This document shows, piece by piece, positions 10,516-23,000 of a stretch of 64,000 nt of DNA. The DNA comes from Sordariomycetes sp. S80-01Y (lineage: Eukaryota; Ascomycota; Sordariomycetes): contig JAXQJY010000029.1 in assembly GCA_037042185.1 (NCBI GenBank), positions 1,426,001 to 1,490,000 of the forward strand, given 5' to 3'. The notes below the pieces were generated by a model. It did no database searches. It was not told the origin of the DNA and saw only the letters and a program-made list of their open reading frames with translations. Each line of letters begins with the position of its first letter. Position 1 is the first letter of the stretch. The translations under genes were made by a program, and so were the position numbers.

Positions 10516-10848
10516 AGAGAAGGTGAATTTGTCACGGCACGAGCGCATCAAAAGGCCTCGACGCGGCACAATTAGAGAGATGTAAAATCAAGCATTCACC
10601 AGACCACGTCGATATTAAGAAATGTCTTTAGTCGTAGATTCATGTGCTATGTCAAAGTCCAGGCTTCAAGCCCCCGTGACAGATGATCCATACATTGTCA
10701 CGTCCAGGCATCGGACCTCAATTACCAAATATCAACACCGAGCATCCTCCCAGTACTGAAATTTTGCAAGCCAACGCCAAGAAGTGTGTCACCCGTATAG
10801 CTTCGCCAAAAACATCTTGATAAACAAACCTGCGACGGCCAGCGCCGC

Positions 10849-13180
<2,332 letters not shown>

Positions 13181-15416
13181 GTTGTCTCGCTGCTAGCTCA
13201 GACAGGGAGCTCAGGACAAGTATAATCGAACGAGTGACGTGAGTAAGGTAGAATGAGCTTCGTCGGGGTATCACACAGAAGGAGACGAAGAAGAAAGCAA
13301 GTCGTTGATGGGATGGAAGATGGAGGAGGGGAAAGAGTAGGGAGGTAAGATGGACGCCGAAGGAGAAGAAGGGGGGGCACGCGTCAAGCTATATGCTACT
13401 CCAACAAGAACAAGCCACAGCTGGGGATCCAGTTGTTGCCAGGGCAAGCAGTGCAGTGAATTGACGCCCATCAGCACAAGCTTTTTGAGGGTCTCTGGCT
13501 TAGGTTGTCGGTCTGATGCTGCATGCACCACCTTAGCGCGTCAGAATCGCCGGTGGTGGGGGGACCGCCCCTGTCTGCCCTCAGAGCCAAGGGCCCAGCC
13601 TTGGGGCCGAGGGGCGCAGCATCATCAGAGGCTGAGGCTCGGGTTCGGCCTGCCCTGACTATCGCCTATTACGGTATGTTTCTATTTTTTATCTCCTAGG
13701 TAGAGCAAAAAGGTGCAAACGTCTCGTAAGCAAGCAGGAGCTCAAGCTGATGCCGGTGCTGTCGTGAGCGGTGCCCTCTATCTTCCAGCCATAGCGCGAG
13801 GGGGGTCTCAGTAAGAAGACAACAGCAAGACCATGAAACAGCCGCCCCAGGTTGAAACCCACGACATCATCGCCAGGGGTCCCACCCGCCTGTCTCGATG
13901 TGTGCCAGTGCTGCTGCTGCACCCCTCCCCGATGTTATTGACACTTTGACGTCGTATTGCGACAGCTACCCGGCCCTAAACAACAGGCCGCAAGGCTGTC
14001 AACGGCAGACAGTCTGCTCGATGACGATATGGAGCTTCAATACGATATCTCTGCCCGCAATCCCCGAAGCTGATCCCTCTCAGAATCTCATGATTCAAGC
14101 CGAGAAATCAGAGATCCATCCATGGCGCCCCACGGTATCCCCACTAACACGAGCCTCCCTACCAAACTTGCGCTCACACCTTCGTGCCACGGCAACGGGC
14201 GCCTTAAGGTTTCTTGTCTTTTGACGGCAACGTCAGCAGAGCCAGCTTTGGGGTGCAATTGGAGGGAACCACATCCATGTGCCGCCGTGGCGCCGGGTTG
14301 AAGAACGTTGTTGGCAGCCTCATCCGCCCGTCCTACCAACCCTTTGCACTGTACCTCCCATCTTTCAGGGGTCGACGGCCAGCCACAGTTTCATGCCCAC
14401 CCGATCCGGCTGATCTTCCAACACCACCGCCCTGGACGAATCAAAGATATCGTCATGCTTTCGTATTGGTGCCTATCCTGGCTTTTTGCCCCTGAATATT
14501 CAGTTGGCCCAGTGGACTCGTTATTTCTTGGCTGGATCACCGTTGGGCACGTGTAGGTGGTGGGTGGGAAATCTAGCATTTTCCATGGCACAGCCTCTCC
14601 CGTGCCCAAGAATAGTAGCGAGGGCGGATACCCGAGGGATCGGGGCAAGCCGAGTTCCTGCGTCTGGATCTTGTCCCCGGGCGTTCTTTAGCAATCCGCA
14701 GCCTGCGTTAAACCATGCCGACAGAGCTCAGCCTTCTGTTGCCGGTCTGTTCGACCTGCTGATTCTGTAGGTGGGCACTGGTCCCCAAAGTTTTGGCATG
14801 CTGACTGAGCTTTACTGCTCACATCAGCGCTCTCTCGCATTGGAACCTGAGATCTCATCTCTAGCTGCAGCTGTCAGCAGGTGCTCCAATGATCGTCACT
14901 AAGCTTTGCAACATGATTGCTGGAGCCCCAGGCAGGATATTCTCAATGCACGTCTATCAACTTCGAGCTGCAGTGCCTTGTCAGGGGCCCCGCATAGACT
15001 GCCAAGGACCCTTTACACAATTGCCGTTGCCAGGGCACCAATCTGCAGTCATGCCCGTCGACCTACGCACGTGGGCCTTCACCCTCTGGACAAGGGGCAA
15101 CTGAGGGATTTGGGATCTTGTGGAAGGATACCAAGATTAGGAATCGCCTGCGATGCTTTCTTGACAAGGTAATTCAACAGTCAGCATACGTGCCACAGGA
15201 GGCAGATTCAGCTCCAAGCCCTCCGCCGCAAGTTAGGGGTTGCGTTCTGTAGTTGCCCCGAAACGGGCGGTGTAGAAGCATGCTGCCAGATATCACTTGC
15301 TTTGGACCGTGATTTGCAGACAATCGTAGTCTATTTTACAATCCGCAAAGACCTCAAGACGCCATATGCCAGTGTCATCCTGTCTAAGTACGCCCCTGCC
15401 ACCAGTGCTGAACAGA
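13181..15416. other. long upstream region of GFA1
   Basis: About 2.2 kb separates the GFA1 start from the RPT4 stop, both on the minus strand. I found no recognisable gene; open frames are short, and none shows a family motif. The part next to GFA1 (13200-13420) is purine/pyrimidine-skewed and probably 5' UTR. The length suggests an extended promoter or an unrecognised non-coding transcript. A CCTAGGTAGA word lies at ~13697. Confidence 0.4.
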
Positions 15417-16766
15417 TTATAGCTTCTGATACTCAAGCTTGCCCTCCAGCTTCTTCGACTCCGCAACCTTACGCACCGCACCATTGAAGTCATCTTGGCT
15501 GATGGAATCGCGATATTCCTTGATCGCAAAGAGACCACTGTGAGCGTTAGTAGGGGATGACGGCTCGGATAATAAAGGGGCCTTACGCTTCCGTGACTAC
15601 GTTTCGAAGATCAGCGCCGTTGAGACCATCACTCATCTTCACCACACTCTCAAAGTCGATGTCGCCATCGACCACCACACTCTGCGCGTGAATCTTGAGA
15701 ATCTCCAGACGACCGACCTCATTCGGCAAAGGAATCTCGATTTTCCTGTCCAAACGTCCCGCTCGTAGCAGAGCAGGGTCGAGGGTATCAGGTCGGTTAG
15801 TCGCCATGATGATTTTGGTCTTGCCGAGGTAGTCGAAACCGTCTAGCTGGTTGAGAAGTTCCATCAAGGTACGCTGAATCTCACGATCCGCACTTGTACC
15901 TTCCGAGAAACGGCGTCCACCGATGGCGTCGATTTCATCCATGAAGATGATGCAGGGTTCGTGTTCCTTGGCATAGCCAAACATTTCACGGATGAGACGG
16001 GCTGATTCTCCGATGTACTTGTCGACGATCGCTGACGAAACCACTACTCCTTGTTAGCTCTGTCCACGTCTCGAATCCGGGCCTTGCCCCTGAACGTACC
16101 CTTCAGGAAATTCGTCTCTAGACTGCTCGCCACCGCCCTTGCCAGTAATGTCTTTCCTGTTCCAGGCGGTCCGTACAGCAAGACACCCTTCGGTGGCTTG
16201 ATTCCTACACGCAAGAACAACTCCGGGTTCTTGAGCGGCAGCTCAATAACCTCACGCAGCTCTCTGATTTGGTCGTTCAACCCTCCAATACCCGCGAAAC
16301 TGACTTGTCCGGGATCTTCCAATGACATGTTGTACACTAACGGATCGACCTCACGCGGCAACATCCGCATGATTGTGAGTGTCGTCATGTCCAGCGCAAC
16401 TCGTGTACCCTGCTTCATCTTGACCTTGTCGACCTTCGATCGGCATCCAACGACATATCGCGGTCCGGATGACGCCTTGACGATAACTTCCAGATGTCAG
16501 CTGTGTCCATGATACATCCTCGTGTCCCGACTTGGGTTTAGGAAGGGCAACGTACACCTCTCCTCGTCAAGCTGCTTCAGCACCTCACCAATAATCTGAC
16601 CGACACTCTGCAGGGCCTTGATGTTGTCTTCGGTCCTGTCGAACTCTTTCTGGAGGTCCTTGATCTCAATACGCAGGTTCTTGAGCTTGGCTTCCCACTC
16701 GCGGGACTCGATGAGCTTGGCCCGGTACGAGTTGAGGGCGGCCTGGCGCTCTTCCTCAGGCGTCAT
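15417..16766 (-). CDS. RPT4: 26S proteasome regulatory ATPase RPT4
   Basis: Four exons (16766-16556, 16486-16100, 16043-15587, 15537-15417) give 391 residues; introns are 69, 56 and 49 bases. The product is an AAA ATPase of the 19S base that unfolds ubiquitylated substrates and feeds them into the 20S core. Visible are an N-terminal coiled coil (~residues 20-65), the OB-like segment around [14 protein letters not shown], Walker A GPPGTGKT (176-183), [12 protein letters not shown], Walker [11 protein letters not shown] (~230-239), [19 protein letters not shown] with the arginine finger, and the C-terminal [10 protein letters not shown] typical of Rpt4/PSMC6 rather than other Rpt subunits. The first join uses donor GTACGT within AGGT; using GTGTAC two bases earlier would shift the frame. 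The gene lies ~5 kb from PRE4. Confidence 0.95.
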
Positions 16767-17534
16767 GATGGCGTCGCTTATTGTCTGACTTCTCTGCTCG
16801 GCGTCGGAATGTTCGAAACGAAGGTTATGGGGCAGCGTTCGTAATTTGGGGGCTTTCTGTGGCGCGCGGGGGGTTTCGCTGAAGTAGTGTAGATGATGCG
16901 GGTGGATGTCGAGAGCTTACCTCATGCGTTGGAGCCTTGGAGCTCCAGCCTGCGTGGACGGCTGAAAATCGGAAGTCTAACCCACCAAACGTCATTCACA
17001 CCTACCCTGTATCATGACATTCGTTTCTCGAGCTTGTGCTGTATTGTATGGAGCGATATAGTGGATTTTTTCCCTCTGTTGCTTTGATATGATCTAATGG
17101 CAAGTTTTTTTTCTAGTTTCCTGGGAACAGTGCTGCAGCCCGAGGCGCTCATGGTTTTTAAGATACGTTTCGGCTAGCTTTGTAAGGTGGATGGTGTTCG
17201 TGGTTCTAGAAGACACATCTGGATGTGATACATCGGCAAGGAAGTATCAGATCAGTGGCTGCATGAACCAGCACGGCATCAGTGCCTATAATATCTGCCT
17301 CGCCCCTTCTATCAGCTACTTGATAACTCAATTTGGCTCCACCCGTGGGATGAAGGCTCTCTCCAGTGCGATGTATTGTACGCTCATCGGTCTCTTTGCG
17401 CAGCAGTGAGCAGCTCGAAGACGAATCGAGACTATCGCGAGCTCTCAAGCGCATAGTCATGCCAGCCATTGTGCGGCTAAGTTGTTGGGTGAAGGTAGTT
17501 GGATGTTTGTGGCCTCTAAAGCAACCCTTGTGCT
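16767..17534. other. intergenic, RPT4 promoter and PYM 3' region
   Basis: No gene is supported in these 768 bases. Short frames here have no family resemblance. The first ~150 bases upstream of RPT4 must hold its promoter and 5' UTR; I could not identify a defined proteasome-associated control element. Confidence 0.4.
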
Positions 17535-18104
17535 TCAGTCTTTGTCATCCTTTGCCTCCTGCTTTCCCTCTTTTGGTTGTCCTTCTGAGTCGAAGCCAAG
17601 CGACTCCAGCTCCCGTATCAGCTCATTGATCTTGATCACCTTCGCAATCTGTTCCGGAAGCAGTGCCTCACCACCCTCCTTCTTATCCTGCAACTCCTTG
17701 GCCTGCCTCAGCTTCTTCTTCAGATTCCTCGCCTTCTTCTCCTTTTCAACCTCAGGGTCGACTTGTTCCTCCTCCTTCTTCACCTCTGCGTTTTGACTAT
17801 CCCCGCCGCCTTCTGCCTTAGCCTTCTTCCTAGCCTCCCTCCTCTTCGCGTTCTTATCACTCGCAGCGCTTTTCTTCTCATCCTGTAAGCCTGCTGCGCC
17901 TGGTATGCCCATGCGCTCCTTGCGCTCGGCGAAGGATTTGGCGGCGCGGTTCTTGTAGACTTCTACATCCTCTGGGGGACGGTAGCCAGGCTTGACGCGG
18001 ATGGCTTTGCGGGTACTGCCGTCGGCGCGGACAGACTCGGGAATGTGGCGCTCGCCGGATTTGTCGGTCACGATGCCGGCATTTGAAGCTGGCTCGGAGG
18101 GCAT
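17535..18104 (-). CDS. PYM1: PYM/WIBG, partner of Y14 and Mago
   Basis: A single exon of 190 codons gives 189 residues. The N-terminus holds the Mago-Y14 binding segment: GIVTDKSGERHIPESVR, then DGSTRKAIRVKPGYRPPEDV and EVYKNRAAKSF, aligning with the ASTQRPDGTWRK...RVKEGYVPQEEVPVYE pattern of animal PYM. The remainder is a highly charged Lys/Glu coiled coil (~80-165), and the C-terminal LPEQIAKVIKINELIRELESL resembles the ribosome-proximal helix of the family. PYM binds the 40S/48S subunit and the Mago-Y14 dimer and disassembles exon junction complexes on translated mRNAs in the cytoplasm. Its presence fits the intron-rich genes of this organism and implies an exon junction complex, which budding yeast lacks. 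It is divergent from QCR9 over 830 bases. Confidence 0.88.
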   Translation of the reverse strand: MPSEPASNAGIVTDKSGERHIPESVRADGSTRKAIRVKPGYRPPEDVEVYKNRAAKSFAERKERMGIPGAAGLQDEKKSAASDKNAKRREARKKAKAEGGGDSQNAEVKKEEEQVDPEVEKEKKARNLKKKLRQAKELQDKKEGGEALLPEQIAKVIKINELIRELESLGFDSEGQPKEGKQEAKDDKD

Positions 18105-18782
18105 GGTGGGCGATGGGTCGCTGCGTCTTGAAGAGGGGGATTGGGAGGATGCTGGCCAGAGTGGTGCGCAGGGCTTAGGGTATCGGATCGGCGCGGTTGC
18201 AGAGGTGCTTTCGGCAACCGAATCTATGGTAGGGTGGTTTGCACAAGATGAATTACAGATGTGCGCCTGCTCAGCGCAGTCTCAGGAGCAAGATGAAGGT
18301 GTTAGGAACCTGACAGTGGAGGGGTGCAGGAGAGTTAAGAGGTTGAGGTCGTAGTGCCCCACCAATGGCACGGAAAGTTGAACTGTGAGTGACTATCTCC
18401 AAAGACATGCTAGAAAACTCTGTAAAGCACGATGATGGGTTGATTCCCCCTGCAAGTTTGCGCCGGTCTAGCTTTGGAGCTCTTCGGAGTAGAAACCTAT
18501 GCAAAAAGAAAACAAAGCGACATGGTTTCGTCAGAAGGTAAACAATTTAAGCTGACAAGAGCGACGTAGCAAGCACTATCGGTGGGCGAGTGAAAACTGT
18601 AAGGACATAACGACCGACAACAAAGAACTCCTTGAGAAAGAGACTGAAGTATCGAACGAGCGGCTGTTGAATCTCAGGAAACATTAGATGGGCGTAAACA
18701 ATCAGCAATGTACTAAGTAGACTCAGGCTGGAAGCAGCTCGGAAGGCCTCGAGTGACCTGAGGATCCACCTCGAAACTGTGT

Positions 18783-18787
18783 CCAAT
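18783..18787 (+). promoter_or_regulatory. CCAAT box upstream of QCR9
   Basis: The sequence CCAATCAGCGG sits ~150 bases before the QCR9 start and matches the CCAATCA core bound by the fungal HAP/NF-Y (CBC) complex, which is known to control respiratory genes. The same ten bases occur upstream of NPL6. Binding is inference. Confidence 0.4.
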
Positions 18788-18934
18788 CAGCGGTCTCGCA
18801 AAGCCAACCCGGAATTTCCCACGTCGGCGGCCGGATCGAAGTTGAACAACCTCACCAGCAACCTCAAACCACCGACCTCATCTCCACGAGAGCCTCATTA
18901 ATCGCCGGACCCTCAATCGCATCAATCAGCCACC

Positions 18935-19374
18935 ATGGTATGTTTCTGCGCGCGGTCGCTCCTCGCTCGATTGGACACCAGCTAATCGCTCATGTGCCTA
19001 CAGTCTCTCGGTAGCCAGATCTACGGGCAAGTCTCCCTCTCCCGATCAACGAGCGACACCAACCCATGCGATGAACTGCGACTGACAAGAAGAACAGTAC
19101 TCTGTTCAAGAAGAACTACGCCATGCTGGCGACTGTCTTCGGTGCCGGCTTCGCCTTCGAGCTGTACGTGGGAACAGAGACGGGGCGCGTGCATTGAATA
19201 GAGGTGCTAATTAATCGCAGCGGCTTCAACCAAGGCATGAACAAGCTCTGGGACTGGAACAACCGCGGCGTAAGTCCTGGAATCGACACCGATAGATCCG
19301 TGCTAATCGAAGGGCAGCGTCAATGGAAGGACATCCGCCACAAGTTCATCGAGGCTGCCGAGGAGGAGGAATAG
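18935..19374 (+). CDS. QCR9: cytochrome b-c1 complex subunit 9 (QCR9)
   Basis: Five exons (18935-18937, 19004-19026, 19098-19163, 19221-19269, 19318-19374) encode only 65 residues. The first coding exon is the ATG alone. Intron 2 starts with GC (GG/GCAAGT) and ends CAG, a GC-AG intron; no GT donor nearby gives the frame. The protein reads SLGSQIYGTLFKKNYAML, then a hydrophobic membrane span (ATVFGAGFAFELGF, ~residues 20-38), then WDWNNRGRQWKDIRHKFIE and an acidic tail EAAEEEE. Order and spacing match Qcr9/UQCR10, a single-span subunit of respiratory complex III in the inner mitochondrial membrane that helps assemble the Rieske protein. It has no cleavable presequence, as is usual for this subunit. 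A HAP-type CCAAT box lies upstream. Confidence 0.9.
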
Positions 19375-19777
19375 GGAAGACGTAGCAGGTATTGAGAGGA
19401 CGAAAGCATGTCTGTATATTGTACCAATGACGATCTTCGGATAGACGCACGGGAAAACCTGAATCAAGAGCTCTCTTTTGTGTGTTAGTGTTAAGATGAC
19501 CATGTCGCTTACCTCGGAACGCTGGCTGTGCGATAAATTCTGGTGTGATGAGCTTACAATCTTGATTAGAATACTTAAAGACAAAACTAGTGTCGTCAGG
19601 ACTAAAGGACATTTTGTGGTCTGAATCCAAGGTTGGCGATTGAGGGGCACCTTCAGAGCTCAGGTCGGGTTGTATATCCGCATCGATCTCGACATTTGGA
19701 GATATTGCAGCCTCCTCCACCTTTAAACGTCTGTGTCCGCACCGCCGAAATTTAAGCTGCGCAAGCCACCAAATCAA
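19346..19777 (-). CDS. possible small spliced gene antisense to the QCR9-UBR1 gap (unproven)
   Basis: On the minus strand a frame of ~143 codons stays open from 19777 to a TGA at 19348-19346. Its composition looks protein-like (KVEEAAISPNVEIDADIQPD, later MSFSPDDTSFVFKYSNQDCK). It contains a complete fungal-style intron signature at 19512-19459: donor GTAAGC, branch-like CACTAAC at 19490-19484, acceptor TTCAG, 54 bases, phase 1 on both sides. There is no ATG at the left edge of the frame; the first in-frame ATG is internal (MSFSPDD), so an upstream exon would be needed for a longer product. The 3' end overlaps QCR9 exon 5 by 29 bases. I recognise no family. It could be chance, or an antisense RNA. 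Confidence 0.25.
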   Translation of the reverse strand: MIWWLAQLKFRRCGHRRLKVEEAAISPNVEIDADIQPDLSSEGAPQSPTLDSDHKMSFSPDDTSFVFKYSNQDCKLITPEFIAQPAFRGKRHGHLNTNTQKRALDSGFPVRLSEDRHWYNIQTCFRPLNTCYVFPIPPPRQPR

Positions 19778-20009
19778 ATCGCTTCCATCCCTTCGCCGAC
19801 ACTATACGGCTTCTGTTGCCAGGCATCGTACACCTGGAAACATATTATTCAGCCGGCCTGAGCAGGCTGACCTCACCGATACCGACAACCAGACCCCACC
19901 TTGCCTTGCATCACACCTCGACGCCTCGACACGCCCTTTGCCGCACGCGAGCTGCCCGAACATCGATGTTCCAAGCTTCCTCTCCTTGGCCAACATGATA
20001 ACGTAAAAC

Positions 20010-23000
20010 ATGGATCCATCCATGTCCACGCAAGAGCAGCAGCTCTGCCAGTTCCTGGCCGATCTGCCCTTGCGATGCAGCTACGACTACGACAAGAACG
20101 ATGCCCCACGACAGCTTATCGAAAGCCTCTTCTGGTCCTTGGCCGGCGGCAAGCCCGAATACTTCAGGCTTCTCTTTCCTGACGGCCAACTGCCTTCCGA
20201 CTTGAAGCTGCGAGAGGCACAGGGTGCTGTCGAAGGAGCTGAATACACAGAGTGGGCACGAGGGAAGCGCTGTGGTCACATATTCAAGAATGGAGAGGCT
20301 ACCTACATGTGTCGGACCTGCGGGACGGATGATACTTGCTGCCTCTGCGCTCGGTGCTTCGACTCCACAGATCATACAGGCCACATGGTGCGTATGTCAA
20401 TCTCCCTAGGAAACAGCGGCTGCTGTGACTGCGGCGATGACGAGGCTTGGAAGACGCCCATGTTCTGCACTATCCATTCCGAGGTCGAGTCGGCCGAGGA
20501 AAAGGGCAAAGGAAAGGCGAAGCCGACGCTACCGGATGATTTGGTGGAGAGTATCAGGATGACAATCGCGAGGGTATTCGATTACATGTGCGACGTTATC
20601 TCCTGCTCGCCAGAGCAGTTGAGGCACAAGAAGACCAAGGAATCTGTTCTGAAAGACGAAGAGACGTCAAGGTTATCTTCAAAATATTACCCTTCCTCAG
20701 CGGAACCCTGCAAAGAGTTCTCTCTGGTGCTCTGGAATGACGAAAAGCACAACGTCCAAGATGTTACGGACCAGGTCGCTCGTGCCTGTCGCAAGAGCAG
20801 AAAAGAAGCATCGGGAAATGCCTGGGAAACGGACGCCGTGGGCAGGAGTATCCTGAAGACAATGGATGATGTCGATGAACTCTTGAGCATGGCGCAGATC
20901 ATCGAGAACATCCGAATTACAGTCACCATCCGGCCAGCGAGGGACACCTTCCGGGAGCAGATGTGCGGAACCATCATCGAATGGCTCAGTGACATTGCTG
21001 GATGCTCAGTTGGTCATGACAGCAATATTCTCCTGCACACCATTTGCGAGGAGCTTATGCAACCGTGGCGGCAGGGGAGCATGGCGACCCACGTACACGG
21101 ACTGATCGACGACGAAGAAGAGGATGAGCAAGTGGAATCGAGGCTTCTCCTTAACGGGGTTAATGCCCACTTTCTCATGGCCGTCCGGGCTGCCGCAGAG
21201 ACACGACCGGTAGACTTCGAAGTCGGAGATGATGAGGACGACGACGACTTCGACATAGATGACGATAACAGATCCCAAGGGTCCAGTATAATACCCGATG
21301 ATGAGGATGACGTTATGATGGTCGACGCACGCGATGATGATCTAGGCTTGGGATGGCGGCCAGATGAGGCCCTTGAGGAGGACGAAGCTACCATGGCCGG
21401 CTATCCCCCTCCCCCTCCTCCACCTCCGGGAGGTCCTCGAGCAGCGAGAGATCGTGATGCTACTCCCTCTGACTCTGACACTGGAGCTGAACCTCTTATT
21501 GCGCCGGCCATATATGCTAAGACCAATATGGAGATTCCGAAGACGCCTGGAAAGACGGTCAAGGCACCACCAAAGCCTGGAAGGTATTGGATCGAAACAC
21601 CTGCAGGCTACACACAGAAGCACTCTGATCACCCAGCGGAGGACGTTTTCCAGCGAGTACGCCTGGACTGGCTTCTTCTCTTCGATCTTCGCATGTGGAA
21701 GAAGGCCCGAATTGATCTACGCGCTCTCTACATCTCAACTGTCGTAACTGTTCCCGAATTTAAGCGTCTGCTTAGTCTCCGCTTTTCGAGCTTGTACACA
21801 GTTCTCTCCCAACTCTACCTTGTAGGGGATCGGGAGCCCGACCACTCCATCATCACCTTGTCGCTTCAGATGCTCACGACGCCTTCAATTGCCGCCGAGA
21901 TCGTCGAGCGGAGCAATTTCATGAGTACTCTGTTCGGTATTCTCTACACTTTCCTGACGACGAGACAAGTAGGTCATCCTTGGGATGTTTCACCAGACGC
22001 TGTTTTGGCTTTTGAGAGCGGATCGGTGACGAACCGGAGAATGTACCACTTCTATCAGGACTTGAAGTATGTCTTTGGCTCGCCTCACGTCCAGGAGCGC
22101 ATTCGGAATGAGCCGCGGTATCTCATGCAATTCCTCGATTTGATCAAGCTGCATCAAGGGATCGGGCCTAACTCGCGAGCCGTGGTTGAGCATGTCGAGT
22201 ACGAGGCGGACTCGTGGATAACAGCATCGCTCGTGACGCGGCAAATCAACAATCTGGCGAAGAACCTCGCCGAGTCTTTCCGCAACTGCTCGCCAGATGA
22301 GATGCCTCACCTACAGCGTGCAATAAGGTTCACTGCAAGAGCGGTCATTCTCAACTCTATTGGTGCGGAGCGCTTCAGATTTAAGCAAGCTGAAATCAAG
22401 CATGAAATCGAATTCAAGGAGGTGTCAGACTTCGAGATTGGCTCGGAGCAGCCTTCCTACAAGGTGGTCAACTTTACTGTCGAGAAGGACCCCGTCAGTT
22501 TTCATCATGGCCTACATTACATGCTGTCATGGCTGATCGAGTGCGCTCGATCCCTGCCCGCATCAACAGTGCGCCAGCTTCTCACATTCACGACCCAGGA
22601 ACTCCATTCGAAGCCCAAGCTGATGGGTAGGTACACTGCAAAGGTGGATCTGGAACCAGAGGACTATCTCATGGCGGCCTTTGACTATCCCTTAAGAGTG
22701 TGCGCATGGCTAGCTCAAATCAAAGCTAATATGTGGGTTCGAAACGGCATCAGCCTTCGCCACCAAGCCAGTACCTACAGGGGCGTGGGTCAAAGGGATG
22801 TCTCGCATCACCGCGATATCTTCCTATTGCAGACCGCAATGGTCATTTGCAACCCATCGCGAGTATTAGCGTCCATCGTCGAGCGCTTCGGCATGACCCA
22901 GTGGATCAGGGGTTTTTATGAGGTCAAGTCAGAAGCACAGGACGACGCGCAACATCTTGACATCGTGGAGGACATGATCCATCTGCTAATTGTGCTGCTG

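Noticed and set aside
18547-18786. 79-codon hydrophobic minus-strand frame between PYM and QCR9
   Set aside because: The frame opens with TTG, has no early ATG and lies in the promoter of QCR9.
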